The notes beneath the pieces are model-generated. The model did no database searches, was not told where the DNA came from, and saw only the letters and a list, made by a program, of their open reading frames with translations. DNA of 64,000 bases from Erinaceus europaeus (taxonomy: Eukaryota; Chordata; Mammalia; Eulipotyphla; Erinaceidae): assembly GCF_950295315.1 (NCBI RefSeq), contig NC_080175.1:71240609-71304608 (forward strand), read 5' to 3'. Below are positions 44,850 through 55,384 of this stretch, in pieces. The stretch's first letter is position 1; each line of letters opens with the position of its first letter. The position numbers and the translations under genes were made by a program.

Positions 44850-45415
44850 CACAGCTGGATATTTTGGTAGATATGATTTGCCCCATCTTATCAGACTTCC
44901 TGCCTCACAAAGCACCCTTCATTTTTCTGCCCCCAAGAGCCTGGCATTCATTAAGCCAGCTCCCCCTGCTCCATCCTGCATTCCTGATACTATGGCCTAT
45001 CTACATAATCATTGTTTTGCCTGAAAGATCCCCACTCATTCCATTCCTTTGATCTATCTTCTTTCTACTCTGAAGATCCTCCCTGCCTGCAGGGTATTAT
45101 TAATCCTACCAGTTAAAACCTTAGTTGCTAAGGAAGTTTCTACCTTCCCAGTCCCCTTTTGCTTTTCTCTGCCCCTTTCCTAGCCATTTCTGTTTTCCAC
45201 TTGCCACTTCTGGGTTGGACCTTTAAAAGCTTTGGCTCTCTAATCAATAAAGACATTACATTGCCTCGAGCCACATGTTTGGTTCCTGAGTCATCTCCCT
45301 TGCATTGATGAGTGAGCAGCAGCCCAGGCTGGCTCTGTCCATGTTCTTTCCAACCCAGAGAGTATGCACCTGGGGAGAGGCACCCCAGCGCTAGCCCGGA
45401 ATATCTATATCCAAT
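44850..45415 (+). mobile_element. probable class I-type LTR remnant
   Basis: A C/T-rich, GC-richer block contains a TATA-like ctttaaaagc (45,220) and aataaa (45,247), followed by cattgcctcgagccacatg and ggttcctgagtcatctccc, an arrangement like U3-R-U5 of a gammaretrovirus-like LTR. I could not find clean TG...CA ends or a target duplication, so boundaries are rough. Confidence 0.42.
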
Positions 45416-45539
45416 AATAAATAAATAGAATTATTTTTTTAAAGAAAGAAAATGCAGATAACAGAATGAGAAAAATAAATCCTAAGTAGGTTAACAACAA
45501 GTCAGGGACTAACTCAATCACATAAAAGCAAACATAATT

Positions 45540-45735
45540 TTTATTTTTAATAAATTATCTATTTACTTATTAGATAGAGACAGAAACTGAGAGGGAAGGG
45601 GAGATAGAGAGGGAGAGAGACTGAGAGACACCTGCAGCCCTGTTTCACCATTTGTGAAGCTTTTTCCCCACTTGAACCCAGGTCTGTGCACATTGTAATA
45701 TGTGTGCTTAACCGGGTGTTCCTCTGCCTGGTCCC
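45540..45735 (-). mobile_element. SINE-A copy
   Basis: Reverse copy: acttattagatagagacaga, acacctgcagccctgtttca, acttgaacccaggtctg, head tctgcctggtccc. A ~20-bp piece before the B box is deleted. Confidence 0.85.
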
Positions 45736-45889
45736 AATAATTTTTAAAATATCAGGGACCATTGAAAGTTCCTACTTTTCTTTCCATCTTGTTTAGGGGG
45801 AGTATAGTAAAGACTGCTGTGTAATAAGATAGAATCTGATTGATAATCTCTTTTGGTAGACAAAAATATATAACATACTGATATAGCAT

Positions 45890-46318
45890 CTCAGACAGGG
45901 AAATGAGGCACACTGAGCCTTTCTAGCAGGAAGAAGATTTTATTATGCTGGCAAACCCAGTAGACTCACATCTGGAAAACTGGGCCATGAAAAATGTGGG
46001 GTTTTGCTTTTATAAAGTTATCTTTTCTCATGCCAAGTCATAACAATACATTTAAAAGATTGTTTTTCTTTTCGACATAAAGAGATTATACTTTGTTTTA
46101 TCAGCAGGGTCTGCTAACAGAGCCTATTAGCAGGAAGGGTAGGTGATTCACTGGCAGCTGGCCAAGGTCATGTTGATGACATTGAGGGGAAAAATCTTGT
46201 CTATGTTGAGGGGAGGATGAAGGTTGCCTCCAGCTGTGTTCTAATTCAACTTAAGAAGCCAACCCTTGGCATCTCTTTTGAGAAGTGAACCCTTAACTTC
46301 TCTGCCTCAATACATAAT
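45890..46318 (-). mobile_element. possible LTR remnant, antisense
   Basis: Reverse-strand features recall an LTR: a TATA-like tttataaagt near 46,010 and an AATAAA-type signal (ttttatta at 45,941) with tctggaaaactgggcc between. No bounds or family could be fixed. Confidence 0.35.
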
Positions 46319-46419
46319 AGTAGTATATCTGCTGAGTTTGTTCTAATATACTCCAGTGGAATAGATTTGTTTATTCCGAACACACACTGCTCATGACTTT
46401 ATGTCACTAAGACACTGAT

Positions 46420-46523
46420 TCTTCTAGCGTTTGCCCTTCTTCCGTAGCCAGTCAACAGCGTCAGGTTGGGCCTGATGTAAAGTTTCAAGACCTCCTTTGA
46501 ATCTGGAGAGGTGACAGTCATTG
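46420..46523 (-). mobile_element. Vingi 3'-end fragment (about 100 bp)
   Basis: ttcttctagcgtttgccctt followed by the antisense Vingi C-terminal codons to gaggtgacagtcattga. It encodes the last ~30 residues (HLSRFKGGLETLHQAQPDAVDWLRKKGKR). The right end abuts a SINE-C; no target duplication was found. Confidence 0.8.
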
Positions 46524-46529
46524 AAAATA

Positions 46530-46690
46530 ACATATAGGGCCAGTGAAATAGCTCACTTATATAGTATGCTACTTTGCCACATGTGTGACCCAGATTCAAG
46601 TCTTGCTTCCAACACACGGAAGGAGGCTTCAGTGCTCTGGTGTCTTTCTCTGCCTGTCTGTCACTACTAAAACAAAATGAAACAAAATTT
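46530..46690 (+). mobile_element. SINE-C copy
   Basis: Forward copy: agggccagtgaaatagctca, tgtgacccagattcaagtct, ctttctctgcctgtctgtc and the A-rich end aacaaaatgaaacaaaat. Confidence 0.72.
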
Positions 46691-46694
46691 CATA

Positions 46695-47880
46695 ACTTAA
46701 GTTTTAGAAATGCTTACCAGTGAAGCACATTCCAAGGGAGTATGTTGCCCACAGTTGAAACAATAAACTCGATTGTCAGCCATGCACTCTTCTGTGTTGC
46801 TGCTGCCAGGGACATACCAAGTGCTAAACTTTCCCAGTTTTGCCTCTTTCCACATGGACAGTCATTATGGCAATTAGCATTTCTCATTAGAAGGAGCCTG
46901 GCTCTATATAGCATATATTTGCTTATGAAAAAAAATCTGGCTCTTTTTATGTGCTCATATAATTTTACATATTCTGTAAAATACTTGATGAAATTATCTT
47001 TTGTGCTTGAGACTGGTAACCATGAAGCTAGTTGATAAAATGCCTTATAAGTCCTAAATCATCCTTTAATATCACTGCCTTATCAGCTGTGTTCTATAGG
47101 CTTTCCAAGCCCTTGAGGGATGAGAAGACAGAAGAGAATTAAAAAGTAAAACCTCTGGCTTCAGGTCTTGCTTTTCCATGCATTGAGGTTTTAGGCTAAA
47201 AGTTTTAGGGATTGAAAAAAAAAGGATAATGCTCCCCCCACACACAGGAAACACCTTTAAGTGTGTTCACAGTTTCTACTGAAATAAAAATACCTTAACA
47301 GGAATAGTTTGATCACATTGGACATTGGATGCCACAAAATAAGAAAATCTAACAGTCTGTCAATTTTAATGTCAAGTAAGATATTTAAGGCTTTTGATTT
47401 GTTTTGTGGGTTTTGTAAACAAGTAGAAGATAAAATACTAAGAGAACAGTTGTTGACTAAGCAGCTAATATTTGCATTCTGTCAAAACTTTAAATTTGAT
47501 CAGTTATATTCATTTCTAGGGAATTCAAGACCAAGTAACCTAAATTGGGTAGATAATACAAAAGAGATCCGCTTTCCCACAGTTCAAAACTAGAAGTCTG
47601 AATCAGGTTGTCATCCTTAAATCTTCCCAGCTCTTGGTGATTTACAGCCAAACTTTGATAGCCCTTGGCTCAAATCCTAGACATAATCTAAATTTTGCCT
47701 TCATTGTCATGTGGTGCTTTTCCCAGGTCTGTATCTTTTCATAGCAATCTCTTTTTTCTTCCCTTTGTCCTCCTTTTTCTCCTTCTTCTCCTCCCTCTCG
47801 TGCTGCTCCTCCTTCTCCTTATTCTACTGTAGAGCCTTGCACATGCACTACTTCACAAATCTGGGACTAACTTTTACATT
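46695..47880. other. sequence without recognisable feature
   Basis: Contains a 3' splice-like pyrimidine tract at 47,740-47,830 (ctcc/cttc repeats) but no supported exon, repeat family or RNA. Confidence 0.4.
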
Positions 47881-47884
47881 ATTT

Positions 47885-48030
47885 TTACTTAAGGGAGGGA
47901 GAAAAAGAGAAGGAAACAGAGGACAGCATTAGAGTTTCTACCAGTGCTGCAGAACTCCCATGTGATGTCAGGGTTAGAATCAATGGCAAGTCAAGTTGCA
48001 CTCCGGATGAGCTACCCTTCACTCCCCATG
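47885..48030 (-). mobile_element. old SINE remnant (C-like)
   Basis: gggagggagaaaaagagaag, agtgctgcagaactcccatg and the head-like gatgagctaccc suggest a degraded reverse SINE. Confidence 0.5.
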
Positions 48031-48034
48031 ACCA

Positions 48035-48638
48035 TCACCTGTCATACTGAATTAGCAACTCACCCTATTTCAGCGCAACTTCACTTTCAAGTCTCACGAC
48101 TTAAGTAGCAAATATCATAAGGTTGTAGTTACCATAGATAGTCATTTCTCTGTTAAGGAAAGTTAAACAGAGAGAATTACATACCTATCTTGGTTTCTCA
48201 GTGCATAATGAAATCAAGTTTACAGTATATTCTTGTCAATTAAGTGCACAATAGCATATGCGTAAAAAAAAAGTGTAAATACCTAAATTAAAAAAAAAAA
48301 ACCTTATTGGCCAAAATGCTAACTTTCCTTAACTGCCAATGGGCAATAATCTTTTGCATTACTAGAGGTCTTACTCTGATGTTGCTGAGTGGCTGATTAG
48401 AGAGCTGGTTGCTGGTGGTTGGAGTGACTATAGCAACTAAAGTGTTTGTAAAACTAAACACTTTATTGCTGTGATCTGGACCTGAACCCAGATATATCTC
48501 CCAGTTGTGCCTGTAAAGTTTTATTGTTATACAACCAACCAACTAACCAATCATTTTATTGGTTATTTTATTTCCAAAATATATTGTAGCTCCTTCCACC
48601 AAAATATGGGGAAAAAAAACCTACCCACACCTTAAATC
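48035..48638. other. AT-rich sequence, no feature seen
   Basis: No gene or repeat recognised. Confidence 0.45.
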
Positions 48639-48642
48639 TGGA

Positions 48643-49330
48643 CTGACTTTTTTTTTTTTTTAAGAAAGGAGACATTAACAAAATCATAGGATGGGGGGTA
48701 CAACTCCACACAATTCCCGCCACCCAATCTCTATATCCCGTCCTCTCCCCACTAGCTTTCCCATTCTCTATCCCTCATGGACCCAGGGTCGTTGTGGGAT
48801 GCAGAAGGTGGAAGGTCTGGCTTCTGTAACTGCTTCCCCACTGAACATGGGCGTTGACTGGTCGACCCATACTCCCAGTCTGCCTCTCTCTTTCCCTAGT
48901 AGGGTAGGTCTCTGGGGAAGCGGAGCTCCAGGATGCATTGGTGGGGTCTTCAATCCAGGGAAGCCTGGCCGGCATCCTGATGGCCTCTGGAACCTGGGGG
49001 CTGAAAAGAGAGTTAACATACAAAGCCAAACAAATTGTTGAAGAATCATGGACGCAAAGGATGGAATAGTGCAGATAAAGTGTTGGGGGGTACTCAGTGC
49101 AAACTCTAGAGTACTACTGCTTTCAGGTATATATTTGCCCTGGTTTATGGATACGTGTGGACATATGCTGTATCTCCTGGAACCTGGTCTATATCTAGGT
49201 TTTGGGACTTTGTCAGGAAGTGAACCACCTGGGATGGAATTAGAGAATACTATGAAAGGAAAGGTCTCACCCGAGTGATGAAGCTGAAGGGTTGTCATTC
49301 TACACCTGAAGTCTCTGGACACAGTCCAGA
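48643..49330 (-). mobile_element. HCR copy with long open frames
   Basis: Reverse HCR from the A-tail at 48,645 to the segment ending at cacagtcc (49,330). The sense strand has an open frame of 184 codons (48,768-49,322) and a second overlapping frame of 84 codons (48,775-49,029). Related frames recur in the 21-kb and 40-kb copies. No known protein family is recognised. Confidence 0.8.
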
Positions 49331-49334
49331 CTTT

Positions 49335-49980
49335 ACCTCTTTCTGACTAACAGAATATGATAGTGGATGCTATCTTGAGCAAATTAATGTTATAATGTTA
49401 TTTGCTACCCTGTGGCAAATGCCTCCCATCTATAATACTAGTTCATTTCCTCAAATTCTGTAATCTCTCTTTGTGCCATCTCCCAAGCTGTAAAGCCTTT
49501 TCCATTTATTTATTTATTTATTAGTGCTGGTCTTCCTTGTAGTCCAGATCATATGACAGACTTTCTCAGGACACTCACAAAGAAAGACTGGTTCTATCGT
49601 TAAATGCTGTTCACTTAATCTTCATTACAGGATCAAATATCTCTTCTAGGGTAGTTAAGTACCTCTTTCAGTTAGTTTCAACAACAAACCAACCAGACTG
49701 CAAGCACTTCAGTCTGTGCCACAGGGAGAAGATATAAGTGGAATCAATTCGCCTAGTTGAATGCTATGTTTTCAGTGCTGCTGTTTCAGAGGTCCATAAA
49801 ACTCCTCCTCCACCCCAATTCCCCTTTTAGAACTTCCTGCTCTTTTTTTTTTCAGTTTAAAAAGCATGAATGGTTCCTAAAGTATTTTATGTGTGGATAA
49901 ATTGTTACAGTTTGGTGAAAGGGTAAAGTTTAAACATTCTGTCTCTGGCATGGTTTTTGGATTTTATTTATTTTTACTTT
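49335..49980. other. sequence without recognisable feature
   Basis: A (ttta)n run at about 49,507-49,522; nothing else recognised. Confidence 0.4.
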
Positions 49981-49984
49981 TAAA

Positions 49985-50510
49985 TTTATATTTATTAGTG
50001 ATTCAATAGTAATTTATAAGAATATAAAGTAATAGGAGAAGTTCCACACCACTCCTACTACCAAAGTTCTGTGTCCTTCCCCCAAGGATGACTGCCATAG
50101 TTTTCCCAAAGTCTTAGAAATGGGTTAGGTACTATTGTTCTTTTTCTTGTTTGTATGTTTCAATTCTCTATATTGCTCATGTGAATGAAACCTTCTGGTA
50201 ATTGTTTTTCATATCTGTACTGACTCCACTGAGTATAATCACCTTCAAATTCATTCATTTGGTTCCAGAGGACACTGTATCAACTTCTTCACTTAATGAA
50301 TTTTTCAGTGGGTATATGTTCCATAACTTATTTATCCAATCATTTTTTTGATGAACACTTAGGTTCTTACATATCTTGGCTATGTGAATAATGCAGCTAT
50401 GAATATGAAGGTGCATATGCCCCTTGGTGTTTTCATGTCTTCTGAATAAATAAACTGGATGATAAGGTCTTTCCATTTTTTATAGAAGAGGACAAGTTCA
50501 ATAAGGTTGC
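49985..50510 (-). mobile_element. LINE-1 3' end, older subfamily
   Basis: Antisense terminus tagtgattcaatagtaattt and ccacaccactcctactacca, then the L1 3' UTR and ORF2 end with tcatttggttccagaggaca and cttaggttcttacatatctt. It shows that the HCR 3' terminus is of L1 type. Confidence 0.72.
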
Positions 50511-50514
50511 TATG

Positions 50515-51225
50515 CTCAAGTCCAGATGCTCCCAAGGATGAACTTTGTTTAGACATAACTTAATTTGGTAGTATATTGTCTTGTGTTTTATATATATTGA
50601 CTATAAGGAAATGCTACAAACATTTTTGTAGGCATGCTAAATAATGGAAATAAAGAAAGTAGCAAACAAATATCCTAGGAAGCAGTGGTGAAGGGGGAAG
50701 TAGCAATCACAATAAATTAATTAGACAAATGATAATTCTCTAATAGAAAAGAATAAATTTTCATTTCTAGCAGGTGAAGAGGATATGCCTACTGAGAACA
50801 TAAATAAGGAAAATTGAATATCAAAAACTGAGTCTGAGGAATATTTGTTCTTATCAAATAATGAACTCGATCTTGGTTATGAGAATAATAATGACTCTCT
50901 TACTACACAAAGAAAACAGAAGTTAGATTGCAAATAATTTCATCAAATGACTGCCATGAGAGAGAAGGAATCCATGAATAGTTAAGTAGGTAATGCTAAG
51001 GACAAAAAATCATTAGAAACTACATTATATCTTGAGAGATACACTGATCATTTTTCTACTTATTTTATTTTGTAGGCAGTAGAGTGTTTCACAGGAGAGA
51101 AGGAATTCCCATACACACAGTGCTGGTGTTAATGTAATGTTAAGGTAATAGTAATGTTAATGTAATGTTAAGGTAAAAAGCCTACTCCCATGCAGTGGGT
51201 AGACTTTAAGAAAAAAAAAAAAATT
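50515..51225. other. AT-rich sequence, no gene
   Basis: A short tandem duplication of gttaatgtaatgttaaggta occurs at about 51,128-51,177. Confidence 0.45.
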
Positions 51226-51228
51226 AAG

Positions 51229-51530
51229 GGGCTGGCAGTAGCCACTGGGTTAAGTGCACATAATACGAAGCGCAAGGACCGACTCAAAAATCTGAGTTTG
51301 AGCCCCTGGCTCCCAACTGCAGTGGTGTCCTTTTGCAAGTAGTGAAGCAGGTCTAAAAGTGTCTATCTTTCTCTCCCCCTTTCTGTCCTCCTCTTCTCTC
51401 TCAACTTCTCTCTGTCCTATCCAACAACGACAAAAATGGAAAGGGTGGCCACCAGGAGAGCTGGATTCATGGTGTAGGCACCAAGCCCAAGTGATAACCC
51501 TGGAGGCAATAAATAAATAAATAAATAAAT
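51229..51530 (+). mobile_element. SINE-B type copy with 3' extension
   Basis: Head aggggctggcagtagccact, gagtttgagcccctggctcc, shortened CAA part, 3' extension ending tgataaccctggaggcaa, then (aaat)n. Confidence 0.87.
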
Positions 51531-51532
51531 AG

Positions 51533-51735
51533 AAATTATCTTTATTTATATACTGGATAGAGAAAGCCAGAAATCAATGGGGGGGGGTGTATATAGAGAG
51601 GGATAGAGACAGAAAAAACACCTGCAACCCTGCTTTACCACTTGAGAAGCTTTCAAGTGGGAACTAGGGTTTTCTACTCCATTCCTTGCACACTGTAACA
51701 TGTGCAGTCAAATAGGTTCACCACCACCTGCCCTC
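51533..51735 (-). mobile_element. SINE-A copy
   Basis: Reverse copy: tttatatactggatagagaa, acacctgcaaccctgcttta, head ccaccacctgccc. The B-box part is partly deleted. Confidence 0.8.
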
Positions 51736-51739
51736 CCGA

Positions 51740-51900
51740 TCTCTTCTCTTTGTTTTTAGATAGAGATGGAGGGGTAGAGATACAGATAGTCAAAGAGACC
51801 ACAGCACAGGATTTACAATGTGGTAAGGCCAAACTCAGACCTGAGTCACACTCATGGCAAGGCAGTGCGCTATCCAAGTGAGCTATGTAACTAGATCTTG
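51740..51900 (-). mobile_element. SINE-C copy
   Basis: Reverse copy: gatagagatggaggggtaga, accacagcacaggatttaca, acctgagtcacactcatgg, gagctatgtaactagatc. Confidence 0.72.
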
Positions 51901-51904
51901 GATA

Positions 51905-53080
51905 GATTATCCTGAAATAGCACAATGGAAATGACTGTGCTGAAAGCTACATTAGTCAAACCCCTCAGCAAAGCAACGTTCTTGGGGTGGACTAGCAATT
52001 AAAATAGCACCAAACAGAAAAATCAATTCAGCAAAGTACATAATAGAGGATTTATATGGCTTTAACACTCTAAAGAAAACTGCACAGATCATTTGCCAGG
52101 AGACCTATAATTCAGTGAGAGCGGGGAGAGACTAAACCCCTCAGAGAGGAGTTATGTCCTGATTATTCTCAAAGTTAAAGTTAGATGGCCTGTTAAAGAG
52201 GTCATGTTTACACATAAATGAAAATAAAGAAAAATACATAGTGCCTCTGCCTCCAAAACACATTCTTCTAGGTCATACAAGTGGGGAGAGGCAATGGTTG
52301 CTTCTATTATTAGAAAAAGGCCAAAGGACTGAGAGGACAGTATCTTCTTCTTAGCCTCCAGGATCCTCATTACTTAAAAAAAAAAAAAAACTACACTTTT
52401 TAAAAGTATGAAAATAAACATCCCAAATCTCACAGGGTCCAAACTGGTTTTTGGTTCACCCAAATATCAAAATGACATTTACTGGCAGAGGCCTACTCCA
52501 GGCATATCGAGAAAATCTTGTCTAACGCTATAGTTAGTAGCATTAGTACTATCATGACTATAAGAATAACACAAGAAAGAGTGAAGGCACAGATGAAAGG
52601 AAATTTAAGATAGAATATTTGAATTCATGTAGTCAGTAAAATAACCCTTTTAGGAATAAAGAAACTGACTAGTTGAAAAGTGAAAGTTAAAAAAATAGTA
52701 CTTTGAGATCAAATTAGGATTTTAGATGAATTCAAATTGGGATTTAGATCATAGATTAAAAAGAAAATAAACTGAAAAGATGAGAAGTGAAAGGTTAGAG
52801 ATTTAGAAATATATTCAGAAGGTCTAATGTCTTCTAAAAGTTTTCAGAGAAAAGTGAGATTTAGAAATTCTAGGGGAGAAAAGTTTGCTACCCTAGCCAA
52901 ATTTTTTTTTTCTAAATATGGATTTCAGGGGACTTCTATTGGGTGAGGATAAAATCAAGATACCCTCCACGTGGTTTTAGATTTGTCATATACAAATTCA
53001 ACAAGGAACTGAGGAGAAAACCCATGATCTTCTGCAATTTTAAGATTTATTCTGGAAAATTGAGAACATACATGCTGGAG
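51905..53080. other. AT-rich sequence, no feature seen
   Basis: Over 1.1 kb without recognised repeat, coding frame or RNA. Confidence 0.45.
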
Positions 53081-53083
53081 AGG

Positions 53084-53151
53084 GAGGGGGGCAAAGAGAG
53101 AAAGGGACAGAGAGGGAGAGAGAGAAAAAGAAAGAGAAAGAGAGAATGAGA
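53084..53151. repeat. purine-rich GAGA/GAAA tract
   Basis: About 65 bp of almost pure purine directly before a SINE head. Confidence 0.85.
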
Positions 53152-53440
53152 GGGGCCCATCAGTGGTGCATCCAGCTAAGCACACATAGTTTTAACTGCA
53201 AGGACCCTTACAAAGATCCTGGTTTGAGCACCTGGCTGCTCACGTGCTGGGGGATCATTTCACAAGCAATGAAACAGGTCTGTAGGTGTCTTTCTCTCTC
53301 CTTCTTTATTTCTCTCTCCTCTCTAGCCTGTCCAATAAAATGGCAAAAAAAAAAAAAAAAAGGTCACCAGGAGCAGCAGCAGATTCATAGTGTAGGGACC
53401 AACACTGGAGGCCAAAAAGAAAAAAAAAAAAAGATAGAAA
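53152..53440 (+). mobile_element. SINE-B type copy with 3' extension
   Basis: Forward copy: gcccatcagtggtgcatcca, ctggtttgagcacctggc, gaaacaggtctgtaggtgtc, A run, then the extension with accaggagcagcagcagatt and a second A run. Confidence 0.83.
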
Positions 53441-53459
53441 GAAAAGAAGACAGGAGAGG

Positions 53460-53745
53460 GCCCAGACCTCTGACCTACTAGGGAAAGAGAAAGACAGGCT
53501 GGGAGTATGGATTGACTTGTCAACACCGATGTTCATTGAGGAAACCATTACAGCAACCACCTTCTGCATCCCATAATGACCTTGGGTCCATACTCCCAGA
53601 GGCTTAAAGAATAGGAAAGCTATCAGGGGAGGGGATGGGTTATGGAGGTCTGGTGGTGGGAATTGTGTGGAATTACACCCCTGTTATCCTATGGTTTTGT
53701 CAGTGTTTCTTTTTTATAAGTAAAAATTAAAAAGAAAAAATAAAG
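53460..53745 (+). mobile_element. HCR 3'-end copy
   Basis: Forward copy from cctactagggaaagag to ggtggtgggaattgtgtgg and the A-rich tail. Confidence 0.78.
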
Positions 53746-53906
53746 AAACTGAAGTAGTTCCCCCAAGATCACAAATATAGGTTGACTATCATTTCTTTTC
53801 TCTTTTTCTATAACTGTCTATACTATCTATCTATCTAATTGCCCATTTTTTCTATTGCATTCCTTTACTTTCTAAGTCACACCTATTACTTTTGAGCATC
53901 CTTCCT

Positions 53907-53976
53907 GGGATGCATTGGATCGACCTTCTCGTGGTACATCCCGTGAGTACCCATTTATTGGGGAAACTGACGATCC
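53907..53976 (+). ncRNA. candidate HDV-like self-cleaving ribozyme (copy 2)
   Basis: P1 gggatgc (53,907-53,913) with acatccc (53,936-53,942), one C:A mismatch at the last pair; P2 ggatcg (53,917-53,922) with cgatcc (53,971-53,976), 6 bp; P3 acc (53,923-53,925) with ggt (53,933-53,935); L3 ttctcgt, like the UCCUCGC loop of HDV; P4 ccca (53,950-53,953) with tggg (53,959-53,962); J4/2 with ctga and candidate catalytic C 53,967. The target duplication shows the first base of P1 is the first base of the element, as expected for a 5'-processing ribozyme such as those of R2 and L1Tc. Hand-folded only. Confidence 0.65.
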
Positions 53977-53997
53977 TTCCTAGCCGACTGAATCCAC

Positions 53998-54072
53998 ATG
54001 GATCCCAGTCACTTTCAAAGCCAGCAACAAGCAGACATCAGGCTCAACCTGATGCTGTTGACTGGCTACTGA
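53998..54072 (+). pseudogene. Vingi start codon with shifted frame
   Basis: The ATG lies 21 nt after the ribozyme, as in copy 1, and begins MDPSHFQSQQQA. After the deletion joint the frame differs from the Vingi C terminus and stops after 24 residues. It marks the probable Vingi ORF start. Confidence 0.55.
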
Positions 54073-54222
54073 AGAAGGGTAAACGCTAGAAGAAGAAGCA
54101 TCCTTCCTTTAAAAAAATTAATTTAATTTTTTGAAGTTTATTTATTTATGAGGTATTAGTGTTGTTGTGCGGGCCGCAGAGAAGAGATAGAGGAGGTCCG
54201 GAGCGAAGAGGGAACACAAATC

Positions 54223-54228
54223 TTTATT
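54223..54228 (-). terminator. LTR polyadenylation signal
   Basis: aataaa on the minus strand, about 65 bp before the 3' end of the LTR and about 150 bp after the TATA box. Confidence 0.7.
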
Positions 54229-54376
54229 TGCACTGGCACCTCAGAGTTGGGTGCTAGAGAAGCAGGTTGGGCCACGTGGAGGTAGCGAAAATGGCTGCCT
54301 CACGCAGTAACCTTTCCTGCGTCTGAACACTGAAGTGAAGTGCTGGCAAGAGAGAGAGGTGCGGAAGAAGAAGGGC

Positions 54377-54383
54377 TTTTTAT
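54377..54383 (-). promoter_or_regulatory. LTR TATA box
   Basis: tataaaa on the minus strand, in the expected U3 position. Confidence 0.72.
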
Positions 54384-54759
54384 AGAAGAAGGGCTTTCGC
54401 GAGAATGGGAAGAGGGAGGAGTAACCATAGCACTCCAGGATAGGATAATAACTCTCATGAGAATGGGAGGGGGGAGGAGTAAACAAAGCACTCCAACTAT
54501 CGTGGGGAATTGACAGTGCCCTGAGGGCACAACATGGCGGATCAGGCACTCTGAGGATGTCCCAACTCTCGCGGGAACTAGCAGTAGTCTGAGGGGACAA
54601 CATGGCAGATGTGACTGCATCTGCACAATTTCCCAGCATATTAGGAGAGGCAGAACAGAGCACTGATCAGCTCTGACTTAAAGTGACTCCTGGGGTTGAA
54701 CCTGGGATAACTGAGACCTCAGGCATGCAAGTCTGGTACACTGCCAGCCTAGAAGCACA

Positions 54760-55380
54760 TCTTTTAAGCTAAGGATGGAGTCCATGGCATGACAATTAAC
54801 TTTAGCATAAATAAGACAAACGGTAAATAGCATCTTTTGCCTCAGCTGACATCACTCAGTTGTTAGTGCTCTTCTGCTCTGATGTGAAATTGACTCCTAT
54901 CCCTTTCGACTGAGCCTCCCCTGTGCCAGATGCATTTTTCTGTTACAGTAGAGTGCTGGTGGTTTAGTACTTTTATTTGCAGACCATTATCCTCCTTTAA
55001 GACTCTAATTGCTTGAAGTTAACTTTAATTACTTTGACCTAAAATTAATTGATTTCCTTGGAGGTTAGCTTCTCCCAATAATGTACTTTTCTGACTGAGA
55101 ACCCAGGCTTAATTGCTGCAGTTTGACTCTCTGTGTTTTCTACTAAGGCAAGAGGTTGTTCCAGGACAGGAAAGCCATTTGATCCTGCTATCAAATCACA
55201 AGATCAAACATAACGGCATTTGATTTTGTCTTTAATACAAATCTATCATTTATTTAGTGAAAAACAAAATTTTATTTTCCTTTGTATTTCCGTGTCTAGG
55301 AAAACACATGATTATACAAAGTATAAAATTTATGCTTTGCATTTATATTCCACTTATTTATTATTATTATTTATTTACTT
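54760..55380. other. sequence without recognisable feature
   Basis: No gene or repeat recognised. Confidence 0.4.
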
Positions 55381-55384
55381 TTTA

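Larger units (their letters stand above)
53907..54096 (+). mobile_element. mini-Vingi: internally deleted Vingi, second copy
   Basis: A perfect 12-bp duplication, agcatccttcct, at 53,895-53,906 and 54,097-54,108 fixes the ends, so the element starts exactly at ggg 53,907 and ends in a GAA-repeat tail. The 5' part matches copy 1 to caacaagcag, then joins Vingi 3' sequence at acatcaggctcaacc. That joint differs from copy 1, which keeps 15 more 5' bases and joins further into the 3' end. So the two arose by separate internal deletions or joins. Confidence 0.9.
54160..54638 (-). mobile_element. class II-type (ERVK-like) solo LTR, 479 bp
   Basis: TG...CA ends with a 6-bp duplication tattag (54,154-54,159 and 54,639-54,644). 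On the minus strand it reads tgctgggaaattgtg at the start, then U3, a TATA box, aataaa and the end cacaacaaca. U3 holds an imperfect 48-bp-period repeat (gagaatggga at 54,411 and 54,459). CpGs are well preserved, so the insertion is young. No internal viral genes remain; recombination between two LTRs explains this. Confidence 0.88.
54112..54755 (-). mobile_element. SINE-D copy split by a solo LTR
   Basis: A-rich end at 54,118-54,150 on the left; after the LTR, cagagcactgatcagctctg, ggttgaacctgggataac and a degraded head. Confidence 0.65.

Noticed and set aside
54241..54663. 140- and 108-codon open frames
   Set aside because: They read the U3 to U5 of the solo LTR; LTRs carry no structural gene here.
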